Below are positions 27,808-36,476 of a stretch of 64,000 bases of DNA, piece by piece. Both the position numbers and the translations under genes were made by a program. Below the pieces are notes generated by a model. It was not told the origin of the DNA and made no database searches. It saw only the letters and a program-made list of their open reading frames with translations. Positions within the stretch are counted from its first letter, which is position 1, and every line of letters starts with the position of its first letter. This DNA is from Lachnospiraceae bacterium (GTDB taxonomy: Bacteria; Bacillota; Clostridia; Lachnospirales; Lachnospiraceae). The stretch is taken from positions 31,230-95,229 of the forward strand of contig JAJQBQ010000011.1 of NCBI GenBank assembly GCA_021203205.1, in the 5' to 3' direction.

Positions 27808-28632
27808 CTAAAATAGCTGATGCTTCACAAGAAACCTCTCAATCTCAGAAAAATCCACCTTGCATTCCCCGTTAAAGATTCCGACGGGAACTTCATCTTT
27901 AAAAGTATACCTTGTCGGCAGCACATCAAACTTCGTATCCGGGAAGCGATAAACCAGCACTTCTTTCTCCTCCGGATCCACAATCCAGTACTCCCGCACA
28001 CCGGATTCCCGATACTTTTTCAGCTTTATCGTTTTATCTTTGATTGCCGTCGACGGCGACAGGATTTCCACAATCAGATCCGGCGCTCCATAGATGGAAC
28101 TGCGCCTTCTTTTGTCCTGATCACACAGGATAAACACATCCGGCTGAAGAATCGTCTTATCTGTTCTATCAACCTGCGTATCCATCGAAGAATTCATCGC
28201 AATACAGTCTCCGCCTTTCTGCTCTATATAATTGTCAAAGGCTCTGCAGATGCGAAAACCAATACTTTCATGTCTGAACGAGGGGGATGCCATATCGTAG
28301 AGCCAGCCGTCGATCAGTTCCACCCGCTCATCCTCCGGCAGAGTATAGTAATCTCTGACCGTATACTCTCCCTGGCGCTTGCCCAGGCCGTACGGATCCT
28401 CGTAATAATCCAGCGCCGCACCAGACTCGCGCAACATGGCAGGCATTTCATCCTTAATATCCGGATAGCGTTTTCCGGAATGCTGCGGTTTCTTCTCTCC
28501 ATCCGCCTCTTGTTCCTTAACCTCAAGGTTCGTTTTCCTGCCTCGCTCCTCAGGGTTCGTTTTTCCGCCTCGCTCTGTCTCTCCCCGCTGCAGGGCATCC
28601 TTCTTCTCCATCTCTGTACCGTCTTTTCCCAT
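27808..28632 (-). CDS. Uma2 family (DUF820) PD-(D/E)XK nuclease-like protein, copy 2
   Basis: About 274 residues, same layout as copy 1: a polar N-terminal repeat region, then YTVRDYYTLPEDERVELIDG, LQPDVFILCD, GAPDLIVEILSPSTAI, KKYRESGVREYWIVD. The ATG is 9 bases after AAAGGAG. The last ~350 coding bases and the following intergenic DNA are nearly identical to copy 3, while a central stretch (bases about 28180-28265; RICRAFDNYIEQKGGDCIAM) differs clearly from copy 3 (EIYVAFRDYIRKKDGKCIAL). This mosaic pattern suggests gene conversion around a variable segment. Confidence 0.88.
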   Translation of the reverse strand: MGKDGTEMEKKDALQRGETERGGKTNPEERGRKTNLEVKEQEADGEKKPQHSGKRYPDIKDEMPAMLRESGAALDYYEDPYGLGKRQGEYTVRDYYTLPEDERVELIDGWLYDMASPSFRHESIGFRICRAFDNYIEQKGGDCIAMNSSMDTQVDRTDKTILQPDVFILCDQDKRRRSSIYGAPDLIVEILSPSTAIKDKTIKLKKYRESGVREYWIVDPEEKEVLVYRFPDTKFDVLPTRYTFKDEVPVGIFNGECKVDFSEIERFLVKHQLF

Positions 28633-28706
28633 TTTCACAGACTCCTTTCCGTATTTTGTATTTTTCAACCTCGCCTTTCAATTTGTAAACATCAATATCT
28701 GAAATA

Positions 28707-29531
28707 CTAAAATAGCTGATGCTTCACAAGAAACCTCTCAATCTCAGAAAAATCCACCTTGCATTCCCCGTTAAAGATTCCGACGGGAACTTCATCTTTA
28801 AAAGTATACCTTGTCGGCAGCACATCAAACTTCGTATCCGGGAAGCGATAAACCAGCACTTCTTTCTCCTCCGGATCCACAATCCAGTACTCCCGCACAC
28901 CGGATTCCCGATACTTGTCGAGCTTTATCGTCTTATCTTTGATTGCCGTCGACGGCGACAGGATTTCCACCATTAAATCCGGCGCTCCATAGATGGAACT
29001 GCGTCTTCTTTTGTCCTGATCACACAGGATAAAGACATCCGGCTGAAGAATCGTCTTATCTGTTCTATCAACCTGTGTATCCATGGATGCATTCAGCGCA
29101 ATACACTTGCCGTCTTTTTTTCTGATATAATCCCGAAAAGCAACATAAATCTCTCCCCCGATCATCTCATGTCTGAACGAGGGAGATGCCATATCGTAGA
29201 ACCAGCCGTCGATCAGTTCCACCCGCTCATCTTCCGGCAGAGCATAGTAGTCTCTGACCGTATACTCCCCCTGGCGCTTGCCCAGGCCGTACGGATCCTC
29301 GTAATAATCCAGCGCCGCACCCGACTCGCGCAGCATGGCAGGCATTTCATCCTTAATGTCCGGATAGCGTTTTCCGGAATGCTGCGGTTTCTTCTCTCCA
29401 CCCGCCTCTTCTTTCTTAACCTCAGGGTTCGTTTTCCTGTCTCGCTCCTCAGAGTTCATTTTCCTGCCTCGCTCCGTCTCTTCCTGCTGCAGGGCATCCT
29501 TCTTCTCCATCTCTGTACCGTCTTTTCCCAT
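28707..29531 (-). CDS. Uma2 family (DUF820) PD-(D/E)XK nuclease-like protein, copy 3
   Basis: About 274 residues, same domains and active-site pattern (LQPDVFILCD, GAPDLMVEILSPST, DKYRESGVREYWIVD). AAAGGAG precedes the ATG. A longer frame to 29618 exists but lacks a site. First gene of the trio, so the promoter should lie in 29535-29900. Spacing to copy 2 repeats the 2-to-1 spacing, including the TTGTAAACATCAATATCTG text, confirming duplication of whole gene-plus-spacer units. Confidence 0.88.
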   Translation of the reverse strand: MGKDGTEMEKKDALQQEETERGRKMNSEERDRKTNPEVKKEEAGGEKKPQHSGKRYPDIKDEMPAMLRESGAALDYYEDPYGLGKRQGEYTVRDYYALPEDERVELIDGWFYDMASPSFRHEMIGGEIYVAFRDYIRKKDGKCIALNASMDTQVDRTDKTILQPDVFILCDQDKRRRSSIYGAPDLMVEILSPSTAIKDKTIKLDKYRESGVREYWIVDPEEKEVLVYRFPDTKFDVLPTRYTFKDEVPVGIFNGECKVDFSEIERFLVKHQLF

Positions 29532-29990
29532 TTTCACAGACTCCTTTCCGTATTTTGTCTTTTCAACCTCGCCTGTCAATTTGTAAACATGAGTGTTAAC
29601 GATTCCTCTGTGAATCAATCCTTTCTCTTCATTGCCTGCTCAACAGGCGAAATTCCCGTTTCATAGAAAATAACTGTTAGCGTCAGGTTAAAATAACTGT
29701 GCAACAGTCATCTCCTGACCAGACAGTATAACAGGAAATTTTTCATTTGTCATCCAGGCAGAAATTGGACAGGTTCTGAATATGTGACTTTTCACTCGAT
29801 TTATGTGATATTTTGACGTGAAATCAGAGATTTTATAAAAGTTTAAGAAATCGGATGTTTTTCTCCGGCCGCTTTGCACCTTCTATGCGGCGCACGCGAA
29901 AACAGGGACACAGTTTCCCGTGTCCCCGCCGTTCGTAAAAGTCTGTATCCTAAACTATAAAGTTTCTTTAAAATTCATTCAAGCTACAGA
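29532..29990. other. Gap upstream of the Uma2 trio
   Basis: About 460 bases. It should hold the promoter of the trio and contains the terminator of the upstream surface-protein gene (29905-29927). A 63-codon minus-strand frame (29688-29879) has no ribosome-binding site and is not called. Confidence 0.5.
29905..29927 (-). terminator. Terminator of the surface-protein gene
   Basis: On the minus strand GGGACAC, loop, GTGTCCC then TGTTTTCG, about 65 bases after the stop codon of the 803-residue protein. Confidence 0.65.
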
Positions 29991-32402
29991 TTACTCGGTA
30001 ACTCTCTTCTTAGCAAGCGCTACGCATACCGCAACTGCTGCAACGATCATTACGATGTACGTCCAGGTTGCAATGTCGCCGCCAGCCACTGCGCTGCCGC
30101 CGGATGCTGTAGTTTCTTCTTCCTCAGTCGTAGTCTCGGTCTCTGTCTCGGTCTCGGTCTCGGTCTCAGTCTCAGTCTCAGTTTCGGTTTCGGTCGATGT
30201 CGTCGAACTTCCGACAATCAGAGCAATCGGGGAAAGAGATGTGAACGTTGCAATAACATAACCGTCGCCGATTTCATCCGGTACGATTACATGCCAATCA
30301 CCATCCTCATCCACATAGTGAAGAACAAGTGCAGATTCATAAGCAGAAGCGCTGCTGAAGGCAATTCTAAGCTGAATCGACTCGCCGTCCGGGATCTCAT
30401 AAACCTCGCCGTCCAGCGTCAGGTAAACATCCAGAACCTCGTAGGAAAGGTCGCCTGCCCAGAGAGCCTCGAGAGCCGCCTGCTCGTCATCTGTCATAGT
30501 GTAAGTCTCATAATTTACAACAACGTTTGAGTCAATGCCATCCGACATGGATTCGATCGTGATAGCAACGTCAGAAACCGTGACAACCTCAGAGTAGGTG
30601 TCCGTCTTGGTCGTTGTTGTGGTGTAGGTGTAGGTGTAGGAAACATCCGTCAGAGATACGTACTCACCGGTCAGATGAACAGTCAGTGCGCAACCATCTG
30701 CATATGCCTCAACCACTGCAACAGTCACAAATGTAGAACCGGCTGCAGTAGACGTAACAGTCACGGTATCGCCAACTCTCTCAACAACAACTGTAACTTC
30801 CGTTCCGGCAGCCATTGTCTCAAGCCATGCATCCCAGTCAAAATCATCGTCAAGGGTGGTCCAGGTGATTGTATCATTCTCTCCCTGATTATAGAGCCAG
30901 CCAAAGTTGTCCGCTCTTACGTCAACATATACATAATCTGCATTGTACAGCTCTACAATAAAATTGTTATAGGTTTCACCGGATTCTTCCAGGTCACCTG
31001 TGTTCGTGAATGTGTAGGTAAGAACAAAATCTCCGGACAGCGTTACTACACCGGTGTCGGCAGTGAAGCCAGCCTCAATAGTCACATCATCTGCTGTACC
31101 GCTTTCGGTCACTTCTTCCGTTACAGTGTAGGTGATGGACGTGCCATCTGTAGCAGTAGCGGTGGTCTCGTCCTCATCAGTATCAGTCGATGTATCAGCA
31201 GTCGTCTCATCCTGTTCACTGTCATCAGAAGAAGATGTCGTAGTTTCGTCCTCATCTGAAGATGAATCGGACGCATCCTGTTCGCTGTCATCATCCGTCG
31301 AATCTCCAACCAGAGCATAGCTGTAAGTAACATTTGAAATTGTCACCTGCTCACCGGTCAGATAAACATTCAGCGTGCACCCATCTGCATATGCGGCAAC
31401 TACCGCAACAGTCACGAACGTAGATCCAGCTGCGGTAGCTGTAACAGTAACGGTATCACCAGTTCTCTCAATAACAACCGTCACTTCCGTTCCAGCTGTC
31501 ATTTCCTCAAGCCACGCAGTCCAATCAAAATCATCTTCAAGAGTGGTAAATGTGATGGTATCATCTTCACCCTGACCGTAAAGCCAACCAGCATTATCTG
31601 CTCTTACATCAACATAAACACCATCTTCATTGCAAATCTCTACGATATAATTATTCCAGTTTTCACCGGAAGCCTCCAGATCTCCCGTGTTCGTGAACGT
31701 ATAGGAAACAGTAAAGTCGCCGGACAGTTCCAATCTGGCAGTTTCTCCAGAAAAAGCATCTTCAATCGTCACATCACCCGATTCTCCGGTAACCGTGCTG
31801 TCATCTTCCTCTTCCTCACCGGCATAGGTAACGCTCTGGATTGTAATGATGCCGCCGTCAGCGCCAAGATGGAATCCAAGAGAATCCGGAACCGCTGTCG
31901 GATACGTGATCGTGTAAACTTCCATTGCTCCGTCTGCAAAAGTAAACGATGCGGTTACTACCGTATCACTCGTCTTTGAAACTACAAGAGTAACCTCTCC
32001 TACACAGGATTCAGCGAAGCTATCCCAGTCATCACCCCAGGACGTTGTCACTTCATAAGACGGGATATTGTCCTCGTTGGTGCCGTATGTCCAGCCATAA
32101 GCATCCGCTCTTAACGTAATGCCAGCCGCCTCATCGGTAGCAGTCGTCTCAAAGATAAAGTTTGACCAGTTATCCGTATCTCTCTGGAAAGGATCATTGT
32201 CAAAAACAACCGTTACATCGTCATCTGTGAGATAATACTCATCTCCGTCAGACGTGTTCCAACCAGTGCTGCCGTCAACCGTGAGTCCGTCCTCGTATGT
32301 TTTCGATTCGGTCACATCTTCTGCCATCGCACTCATAACAGTACCAATAGCCAGAACAGCCACGAGCAACACCGCGAGAATTCTTTTATTAAGTTTTCTC
32401 AT
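29991..32402 (-). CDS. Large acidic surface protein with three repeated beta-sandwich-like domains
   Basis: This 803-residue protein has a signal peptide (MRKLNKRILAVLLVAVLAIG...AMAED). Three related domains follow (about residues 35-195, 205-365, 430-590), each with a pattern like NNFIVE, VDVRADNFGWLY, DFDWDAWLE, GTEVTVVVERVGDTVTVT and a terminal strand; domains 2 and 3 are the most alike. This resembles carbohydrate-binding-type beta-sandwiches attached to glycoside hydrolases in Clostridia, but no catalytic domain is present. A linker of Asp/Ser/Glu, then a Thr-Glu dipeptide stalk (about residues 735-765), and a C-terminal helix ending KKRVTE follow. No LPXTG is seen, so it is probably membrane anchored. 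Function unknown; glycan or surface binding is inferred. Confidence 0.8.
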   Translation of the reverse strand: MRKLNKRILAVLLVAVLAIGTVMSAMAEDVTESKTYEDGLTVDGSTGWNTSDGDEYYLTDDDVTVVFDNDPFQRDTDNWSNFIFETTATDEAAGITLRADAYGWTYGTNEDNIPSYEVTTSWGDDWDSFAESCVGEVTLVVSKTSDTVVTASFTFADGAMEVYTITYPTAVPDSLGFHLGADGGIITIQSVTYAGEEEEDDSTVTGESGDVTIEDAFSGETARLELSGDFTVSYTFTNTGDLEASGENWNNYIVEICNEDGVYVDVRADNAGWLYGQGEDDTITFTTLEDDFDWTAWLEEMTAGTEVTVVIERTGDTVTVTATAAGSTFVTVAVVAAYADGCTLNVYLTGEQVTISNVTYSYALVGDSTDDDSEQDASDSSSDEDETTTSSSDDSEQDETTADTSTDTDEDETTATATDGTSITYTVTEEVTESGTADDVTIEAGFTADTGVVTLSGDFVLTYTFTNTGDLEESGETYNNFIVELYNADYVYVDVRADNFGWLYNQGENDTITWTTLDDDFDWDAWLETMAAGTEVTVVVERVGDTVTVTSTAAGSTFVTVAVVEAYADGCALTVHLTGEYVSLTDVSYTYTYTTTTTKTDTYSEVVTVSDVAITIESMSDGIDSNVVVNYETYTMTDDEQAALEALWAGDLSYEVLDVYLTLDGEVYEIPDGESIQLRIAFSSASAYESALVLHYVDEDGDWHVIVPDEIGDGYVIATFTSLSPIALIVGSSTTSTETETETETETETETETETETTTEEEETTASGGSAVAGGDIATWTYIVMIVAAVAVCVALAKKRVTE

Positions 32403-32468
32403 GTTAATATGTACCTCCTACATTAATTATTTTGGGTCCAATACAAGGACACAAGACTTTTATTGCAC

Positions 32469-32497
32469 ATCTTACAACAATATAACTTTCAGGTCAA
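32469..32497 (-). promoter_or_regulatory. Sigma-A promoter of the acidic surface protein
   Basis: TTGACC (32492-32497), 17-base spacer, TAAGAT (32469-32474) on the minus strand, about 65 bases upstream of the start codon. Confidence 0.75.
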
Positions 32498-32612
32498 TCA
32501 TTTTTTGAATTTTGTAAAAATTTTCTCGTTTTCCTGTAAATATTTTATTACATTTCTACAACAAAGCTGCCGGTCCAGAGCCAGCGATTAAACAACTGCC
32601 TTTAACATTCAT

Positions 32613-32672
32613 GTGATGACACCACGGGTTGCTCCATGCGGAGTTGACGCGAAGTGTTATCTTCCGTGTTCA
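32613..32672. repeat. Partial copy (D) of the dispersed hairpin repeat
   Basis: TGATGACACCACGGGTTGCT then GGAGTTGACGCGAAGTG aligns with the minus-strand start of copies A and B (end sequence, then hairpin 3). It sits between divergent genes, and the middle and far end modules are missing. Confidence 0.5.
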
Positions 32673-32772
32673 CGCAAACCAAATCCTGTGGCATCCTCTG
32701 CCTGCATGGCATTTTCCTGTTTATTTTCGATGTTGTCCGAATTTGTACCTTTCTTTTCCAAACAAAGCATGC

Positions 32773-32778
32773 TATAAT
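32773..32778 (+). promoter_or_regulatory. Possible -10 box for the AAA-ATPase-like gene
   Basis: A perfect TATAAT lies 80 bases upstream of the start codon; the matching -35 region (TTTCTT at 32750-32755) is weak. Confidence 0.45.
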
Positions 32779-32857
32779 ATCCCGGTATTTTATCAATGTC
32801 ACGACATCGTCATTTCCAGCCTTGCAAAGCTGTAACATGAAAGAAAGGAGGCCTGTC

Positions 32858-34567
32858 ATGGAAACAAAAAAAATGGTTCCCCTCGGTATCGAAGATTTTT
32901 CCGAGATTCGAACCGACAACTTTTACTATGTAGATAAAACTGCCATGATCCGCGACTTGCTGCTCGCGCGCGCAAAAGTAAACCTGTTCACGCGACCCAG
33001 GCGCTTCGGAAAGTCTCTGAATATGAGCATGCTGCGCTATTTTTTCGAGATTGGTACGGATCCGGCTTTGTTTGACGGGCTGGCCATCCGACAGGAGCCT
33101 GCTCTCTGCGAAAAATACCTGGGACAGCATCCGGTCGTCTCGGTCAGTCTGAAAGATATCGAAGGGCCGAACTTTGCATTTGCCCGAAAAAAATTGGTGA
33201 AAATTATCATGCGTGAGGCTTCCAGGCATCAGGAACTTGCGTCCAGCAATCGTCTCACTGCAGACGATCAGGAGTCTTATGCCCTTCTGAAGAAACGGGA
33301 TATGGATGATGATACTTTAACCGACAGCCTGAAAACTCTCACCATGCTGCTGGAAAAACATTACGGTAAAGAGGTCATACTCCTGATCGACGAATATGAT
33401 GTTCCTCTGGCCAATGCGAATGACCGGGGTTACTATGCTGATATGATCGACCTGATTCGAAGCATGTTCAATCAGGCGCTCAAGACAAACAGCAGCATTT
33501 TCTTTGCCGTGCTGACCGGTTGCCTTCGCGTATCGAAAGAGAGCATCTTTACCGGATTGAATAATCCTCGAATTCTCTCCATTACGAAAGTGCGTTTCGA
33601 CGAGTATTTCGGCTTTACCGACCCGGAAGTGAAGGATATTCTTGACTATTATGGTTTTTCCGAAAAATATGAAACTGCCAAAGAATGGTATGACGGCTAC
33701 CTTTTCGGAAATGTAAAAGTCTATAACCCCTGGGATATTATAAGCTATCTGGACGACCTGCTCGCCGACTCCCTTTCCCCGCCGCAGGACTACTGGTCCA
33801 ACACCAGCGGCAACAACGTGCTCCGGAAACTGATCGAAGATTACGGAACCAGCCAGACGAAAGAAGAAATCGAGAACCTGCTTGCCGGCGGCGAGGTAGT
33901 TAAGACGATCCGAGAGGATTTAACTTATAACAATATCTACTCTTCCATTGACAATCTCTGGAGTCTCCTGTTCACCACCGGATACCTTACCCTGAAAGAG
34001 ATGCCGTCCGGCGAAAAATACACGCTTGTCATCCCGAACCGCGAGATCAGCAACCTGTTCTCGAAGCAGATTATGGATTTGTTCAAAGAAAAGGTGGCCA
34101 AAAACAGCGATGACCGTGAAAAACTCTGCAGTGCCATCGAAACCGGCGACGCTGCCGCGCTGGAAGCCGCATTTACGGATTATCTGGATGACACCATCAG
34201 CCTCCGCGACACTTTTGTCCACAGAGAACGGAAAGAGAATTTCTACCACGGCATTCTGTTAGGCATCATCGCGTACCACGATGGCTGGGTCTCCAAATCC
34301 AATGCGGAGGCCGGGGACGGCTTTGCCGATATCCGGGTGCAGGCGCGCAGGAAAGGCATCGGCATCGTGATTGAGATGAAGTATGCTGAGGACGGGAAAT
34401 ATACTGCCGCGCTGGACGAGGCTTTCGGACAAATCGAGCAGGAGAATTATGTGCACGAGCTGAAAAAGGAGGGTTTGCGCACAGTTTATAAATACGGGAT
34501 CGCGTGTTATAAGAAGTCCTGCCGGGTACGGTGCGAGAAAGAAGAGTACGAACCAGCGGAAGAATAA
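32858..34567 (+). CDS. AAA-ATPase-like protein with PD-(D/E)XK nuclease domain
   Basis: This protein of about 569 residues combines PF09820-like and PF08011-like parts. MVPLGIEDFSEIR and NFYYVDKTAMIRDLL open the family. The P-loop is RPRRFGKSLN (46-55), Walker B is VILLIDEYDVPLANA, and a C-terminal restriction-like core has GDGFADIRVQ followed by GIGIVIEMKYA. AGGAGG is 6 bases before the chosen ATG; a longer frame upstream is not family-like. These proteins are abundant and repeatedly duplicated in anaerobic gut bacteria; their role is unknown, with defence or mobile-element links suggested. Two decayed relatives are present at 34625-34900 and 52191-52310. Confidence 0.88.
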   Translation: METKKMVPLGIEDFSEIRTDNFYYVDKTAMIRDLLLARAKVNLFTRPRRFGKSLNMSMLRYFFEIGTDPALFDGLAIRQEPALCEKYLGQHPVVSVSLKDIEGPNFAFARKKLVKIIMREASRHQELASSNRLTADDQESYALLKKRDMDDDTLTDSLKTLTMLLEKHYGKEVILLIDEYDVPLANANDRGYYADMIDLIRSMFNQALKTNSSIFFAVLTGCLRVSKESIFTGLNNPRILSITKVRFDEYFGFTDPEVKDILDYYGFSEKYETAKEWYDGYLFGNVKVYNPWDIISYLDDLLADSLSPPQDYWSNTSGNNVLRKLIEDYGTSQTKEEIENLLAGGEVVKTIREDLTYNNIYSSIDNLWSLLFTTGYLTLKEMPSGEKYTLVIPNREISNLFSKQIMDLFKEKVAKNSDDREKLCSAIETGDAAALEAAFTDYLDDTISLRDTFVHRERKENFYHGILLGIIAYHDGWVSKSNAEAGDGFADIRVQARRKGIGIVIEMKYAEDGKYTAALDEAFGQIEQENYVHELKKEGLRTVYKYGIACYKKSCRVRCEKEEYEPAEE

Positions 34568-34574
34568 AATAGCT

Positions 34575-34627
34575 ACAGGCAGGATACTCTTGTCGGTTTT
34601 CACCGCCGGATATCCTGCCTGTTTTCT
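34575..34627 (+). terminator. Terminator of the AAA-ATPase-like gene
   Basis: ACAGGCAGGATA pairs with TATCCTGCCTGT (34611-34622), then TTTCT; a smaller inner hairpin lies in the loop. Confidence 0.75.
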
Positions 34628-34900
34628 ATAATGTTCTCAGCATTGGGCCATTTGGCCAGCCTCACCGCAGCACGAAATGCCTCCGCGACATCCAGATTTG
34701 GAATATGGACTTCGCACTCATCCTCATCATACGCGAGATAGCCCAAATGAATCAGCAGGGTCAACACATCTCCCGGCTTTCAAAGGATATAAAATCGTTC
34801 TGAAAAGTTTCTGTATATACGCTGACACGCTGGCCGCCCAGCATCTGCACAATTGCGTCTTTCAGGCCGTCAAAGCAGAGACGCGAATCATTTACATGCT
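34625..34900 (-). pseudogene. Remnant of an AAA-ATPase-like (PF09820/PF08011) gene
   Basis: Read on the minus strand from just after the aroB stop: FDGLKDAIVQMLGGQ, then VSVYTETFQNDFISF, followed by a frame change and GDVLTLLIHLGYLAYDED and EVHIPNLDVAEAFRA. This is the conserved region of AAA-ATPase-like proteins joining the ATPase to the nuclease domain. At least one frameshift breaks it (near base 34780), both ends are missing, and no start exists. It is not a copy of the neighbouring intact gene but of a different subfamily member. Confidence 0.8.
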
Positions 34901-36004
34901 CCTTATAATCTCCCGCGCCACCTCTTCTTCCACCGGCACAGAGTACACGCCAGGCGCAAATTCCACCATGGCGCCGATGCCGTCCTGCACGACAAAGCGC
35001 AGCTTTCCGTCCCGCACTTTTTTGTCGGTGTAGAGCTTCTTTACAAGCGCTTCCCGGTCGATGTATTCCGGGATTTCCGTCGGGAGATTTGCGCGTTTCA
35101 GGAGCCGCACCGTGCGGCTCATCTCTTCTTCCGTGAGATGTCCCAGCCGCATGGCGAGGTGCATTTCAGCCACCAGGCCGACAGCCACCGCCTCCCCGTG
35201 CAGCAGGCGGTAGTCGCTCACCGTTTCGATGGCGCGGCCCACCGTGTGGCCCAGGTTTAGGATTTCCCGCAGGCCGCTCTCCCGCTCGTCCTTCATGACA
35301 ACCTCGTACTTTACCCGGCAGTTCGCGTTCGCGATGTACGTGCAGGCATCCGGATCCCCGGCGAGAATTTCCTCCATGTGAGCCTCAAGGTAGTCGAACA
35401 GCTCCGCATCCCCCAGCATGGCGTGCTTGACAGTTTCGGCCATTCCGCTGGATATCTGCCTCCCCGGGAGTGTCTTCCAGGCAGCCACGTCGATGTAGAC
35501 CTTCTTCGGCTGGTTGAACAGGCCGATCAGGTTCGTGGCAAGCGGCGTGTCCACGGCCGTCTTCCCGCCCACGGAGGCATCCGCCGCGGCCAGCAGCGTG
35601 GTGGCGTAGCTGACAAACGGAACACCGCGCCCGTAGGTGCCGGCCAGGAAGCCTGCCAGGTCTGTCACCACGCCGCCGCCCACCGCCACGACACAGCAGT
35701 CCCGCCGGAACCCCTGCGCCAGCATTGCGTCCTCCAGCTGCTCCTTCACAGCGCGGGTCTTGCTCTTCTCGCCCGCCTCAAACACGAACATCTCCGCCTG
35801 ACAGCCCGCCTCCCGCAGCCTGTCGCAGATGACCGCGCCGTACAGGTCTTTCACGATGCTGTCCGTGATAACGGCGAATTTCTTCCGTGATCCGACCAGA
35901 CCGAACTGCAGGTCATCGATCAATTTGTTAACCAAATCAAAACCGATTTCAACATCGTAGCTGTCGTCGACGACTTTTTTTAAGGATACGTGGAATTTGC
36001 TCAT
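34892..36004 (-). CDS. aroB: 3-dehydroquinate synthase
   Basis: A NAD- and metal-dependent enzyme of the shikimate pathway that turns DAHP into 3-dehydroquinate. Motifs: VVAVGGGVVTDLAGFLAGTY, PTTLLA-type ATTLLAAADASVGGKT, GMAETVKHAML, EILNLGHTVGRAIE and LLHGEAVAVGLV. The start MSKFHVSLKKVV follows GGAGG by five bases; a longer frame that runs into the tRNA genes is an artefact. About 370 residues, normal length. It lies directly downstream of a tRNA cluster and its terminator. Confidence 0.95.
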   Translation of the reverse strand: MSKFHVSLKKVVDDSYDVEIGFDLVNKLIDDLQFGLVGSRKKFAVITDSIVKDLYGAVICDRLREAGCQAEMFVFEAGEKSKTRAVKEQLEDAMLAQGFRRDCCVVAVGGGVVTDLAGFLAGTYGRGVPFVSYATTLLAAADASVGGKTAVDTPLATNLIGLFNQPKKVYIDVAAWKTLPGRQISSGMAETVKHAMLGDAELFDYLEAHMEEILAGDPDACTYIANANCRVKYEVVMKDERESGLREILNLGHTVGRAIETVSDYRLLHGEAVAVGLVAEMHLAMRLGHLTEEEMSRTVRLLKRANLPTEIPEYIDREALVKKLYTDKKVRDGKLRFVVQDGIGAMVEFAPGVYSVPVEEEVAREIIRSM

Positions 36005-36043
36005 GGGAACCTCCGTAAAATATTGCTTGCATTTACCTGTCAG

Positions 36044-36074
36044 AAAAAGCCCGTAGAAAAATCTACGGGCTTTT
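36044..36074 (-). terminator. Terminator after the tRNA cluster
   Basis: On the minus strand AAAAGCCCGTAGA, TTTT loop, TCTACGGGCTTTTTC: a 13-bp stem with U-run just after tRNA-Asn and before aroB. Confidence 0.88.
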
Positions 36075-36081
36075 AAAGTCG

Positions 36082-36153
36082 CTCCCCGAGTAGGGCTCGA
36101 ACCTACAACAACTCGGTTAACAGCCGAGTGCTCTACCATTGAGCTATCGAGGA
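36082..36153 (-). tRNA. tRNA-Asn (GTT)
   Basis: A 72-nt cloverleaf: acceptor TCCTCGA/TCGGGGA with discriminator G, D stem GCTC/GAGC, anticodon arm CTCGG-CTGTTAA-CCGAG (anticodon GTT) and T arm GTAGG-TTCGAGC-CCTAC. CCA is not encoded. Confidence 0.95.
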
Positions 36154-36194
36154 ATAGTTTTGCGACACCATTCTGTGATGCTGTCGCAAACACG

Positions 36195-36279
36195 TGCAGT
36201 TGATGGGACTTGAACCCACACCCAGTTTACCCGGACATGAACCTGAATCATGCGCGTATGCCAATTCCGCCACAACTGC
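36195..36279 (-). tRNA. tRNA-Leu (CAG)
   Basis: An 85-nt class II tRNA: acceptor GCAGTTG/CAACTGC, anticodon arm CATGA-TTCAGGT-TCATG (anticodon CAG), long variable arm, T arm TGGG-type with GTTCAAGTC. CCA is not encoded. Confidence 0.95.
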
Positions 36280-36329
36280 GTTTTGTTTGAAGAAGCAGGA
36301 AGCCTCCAAAAGCTCCTCGCTTTCTCAAG

Positions 36330-36414
36330 TGCACTCGGCGGGACTTGAACCCGCACCCGGTTAACCCAGACTAGATCCTTAGTCTAGCGCGTATGCCAAT
36401 TCCGCCACGAGTGC
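36330..36414 (-). tRNA. tRNA-Leu (AAG)
   Basis: An 85-nt class II tRNA: acceptor GCACTCG/CGAGTGC, anticodon arm CTAGA-CTAAGGA-TCTAG (anticodon AAG), long variable arm and GTTCAAGTC T loop. A34 would need deamination to inosine for wobble reading, which is uncommon for leucine in bacteria. It shares most of its body with the neighbouring tRNA-Leu (CAG), pointing to tandem duplication. Confidence 0.93.
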
Positions 36415-36447
36415 ATTTGTTGCGGTTCTTTCCCGCGAACAGGCGAT

Positions 36448-36476
36448 ATACTACCACAGTTCGCGGAGGATTGCAA
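36448..36476 (-). promoter_or_regulatory. Sigma-A promoter of the Leu-Leu-Asn tRNA cluster
   Basis: TTGCAA (36471-36476), 17-base spacer, TAGTAT (36448-36453). An inverted repeat CCGCGAA/TTCGCGG (36433-36439 and 36460-36466) brackets the -10 box. Confidence 0.75.

Noticed and set aside
34892-36193. Extended aroB start reaching into the tRNA-Asn gene
   Set aside because: The added 63 codons are tRNA and terminator sequence; a strong GGAGG supports the later start at 36004.
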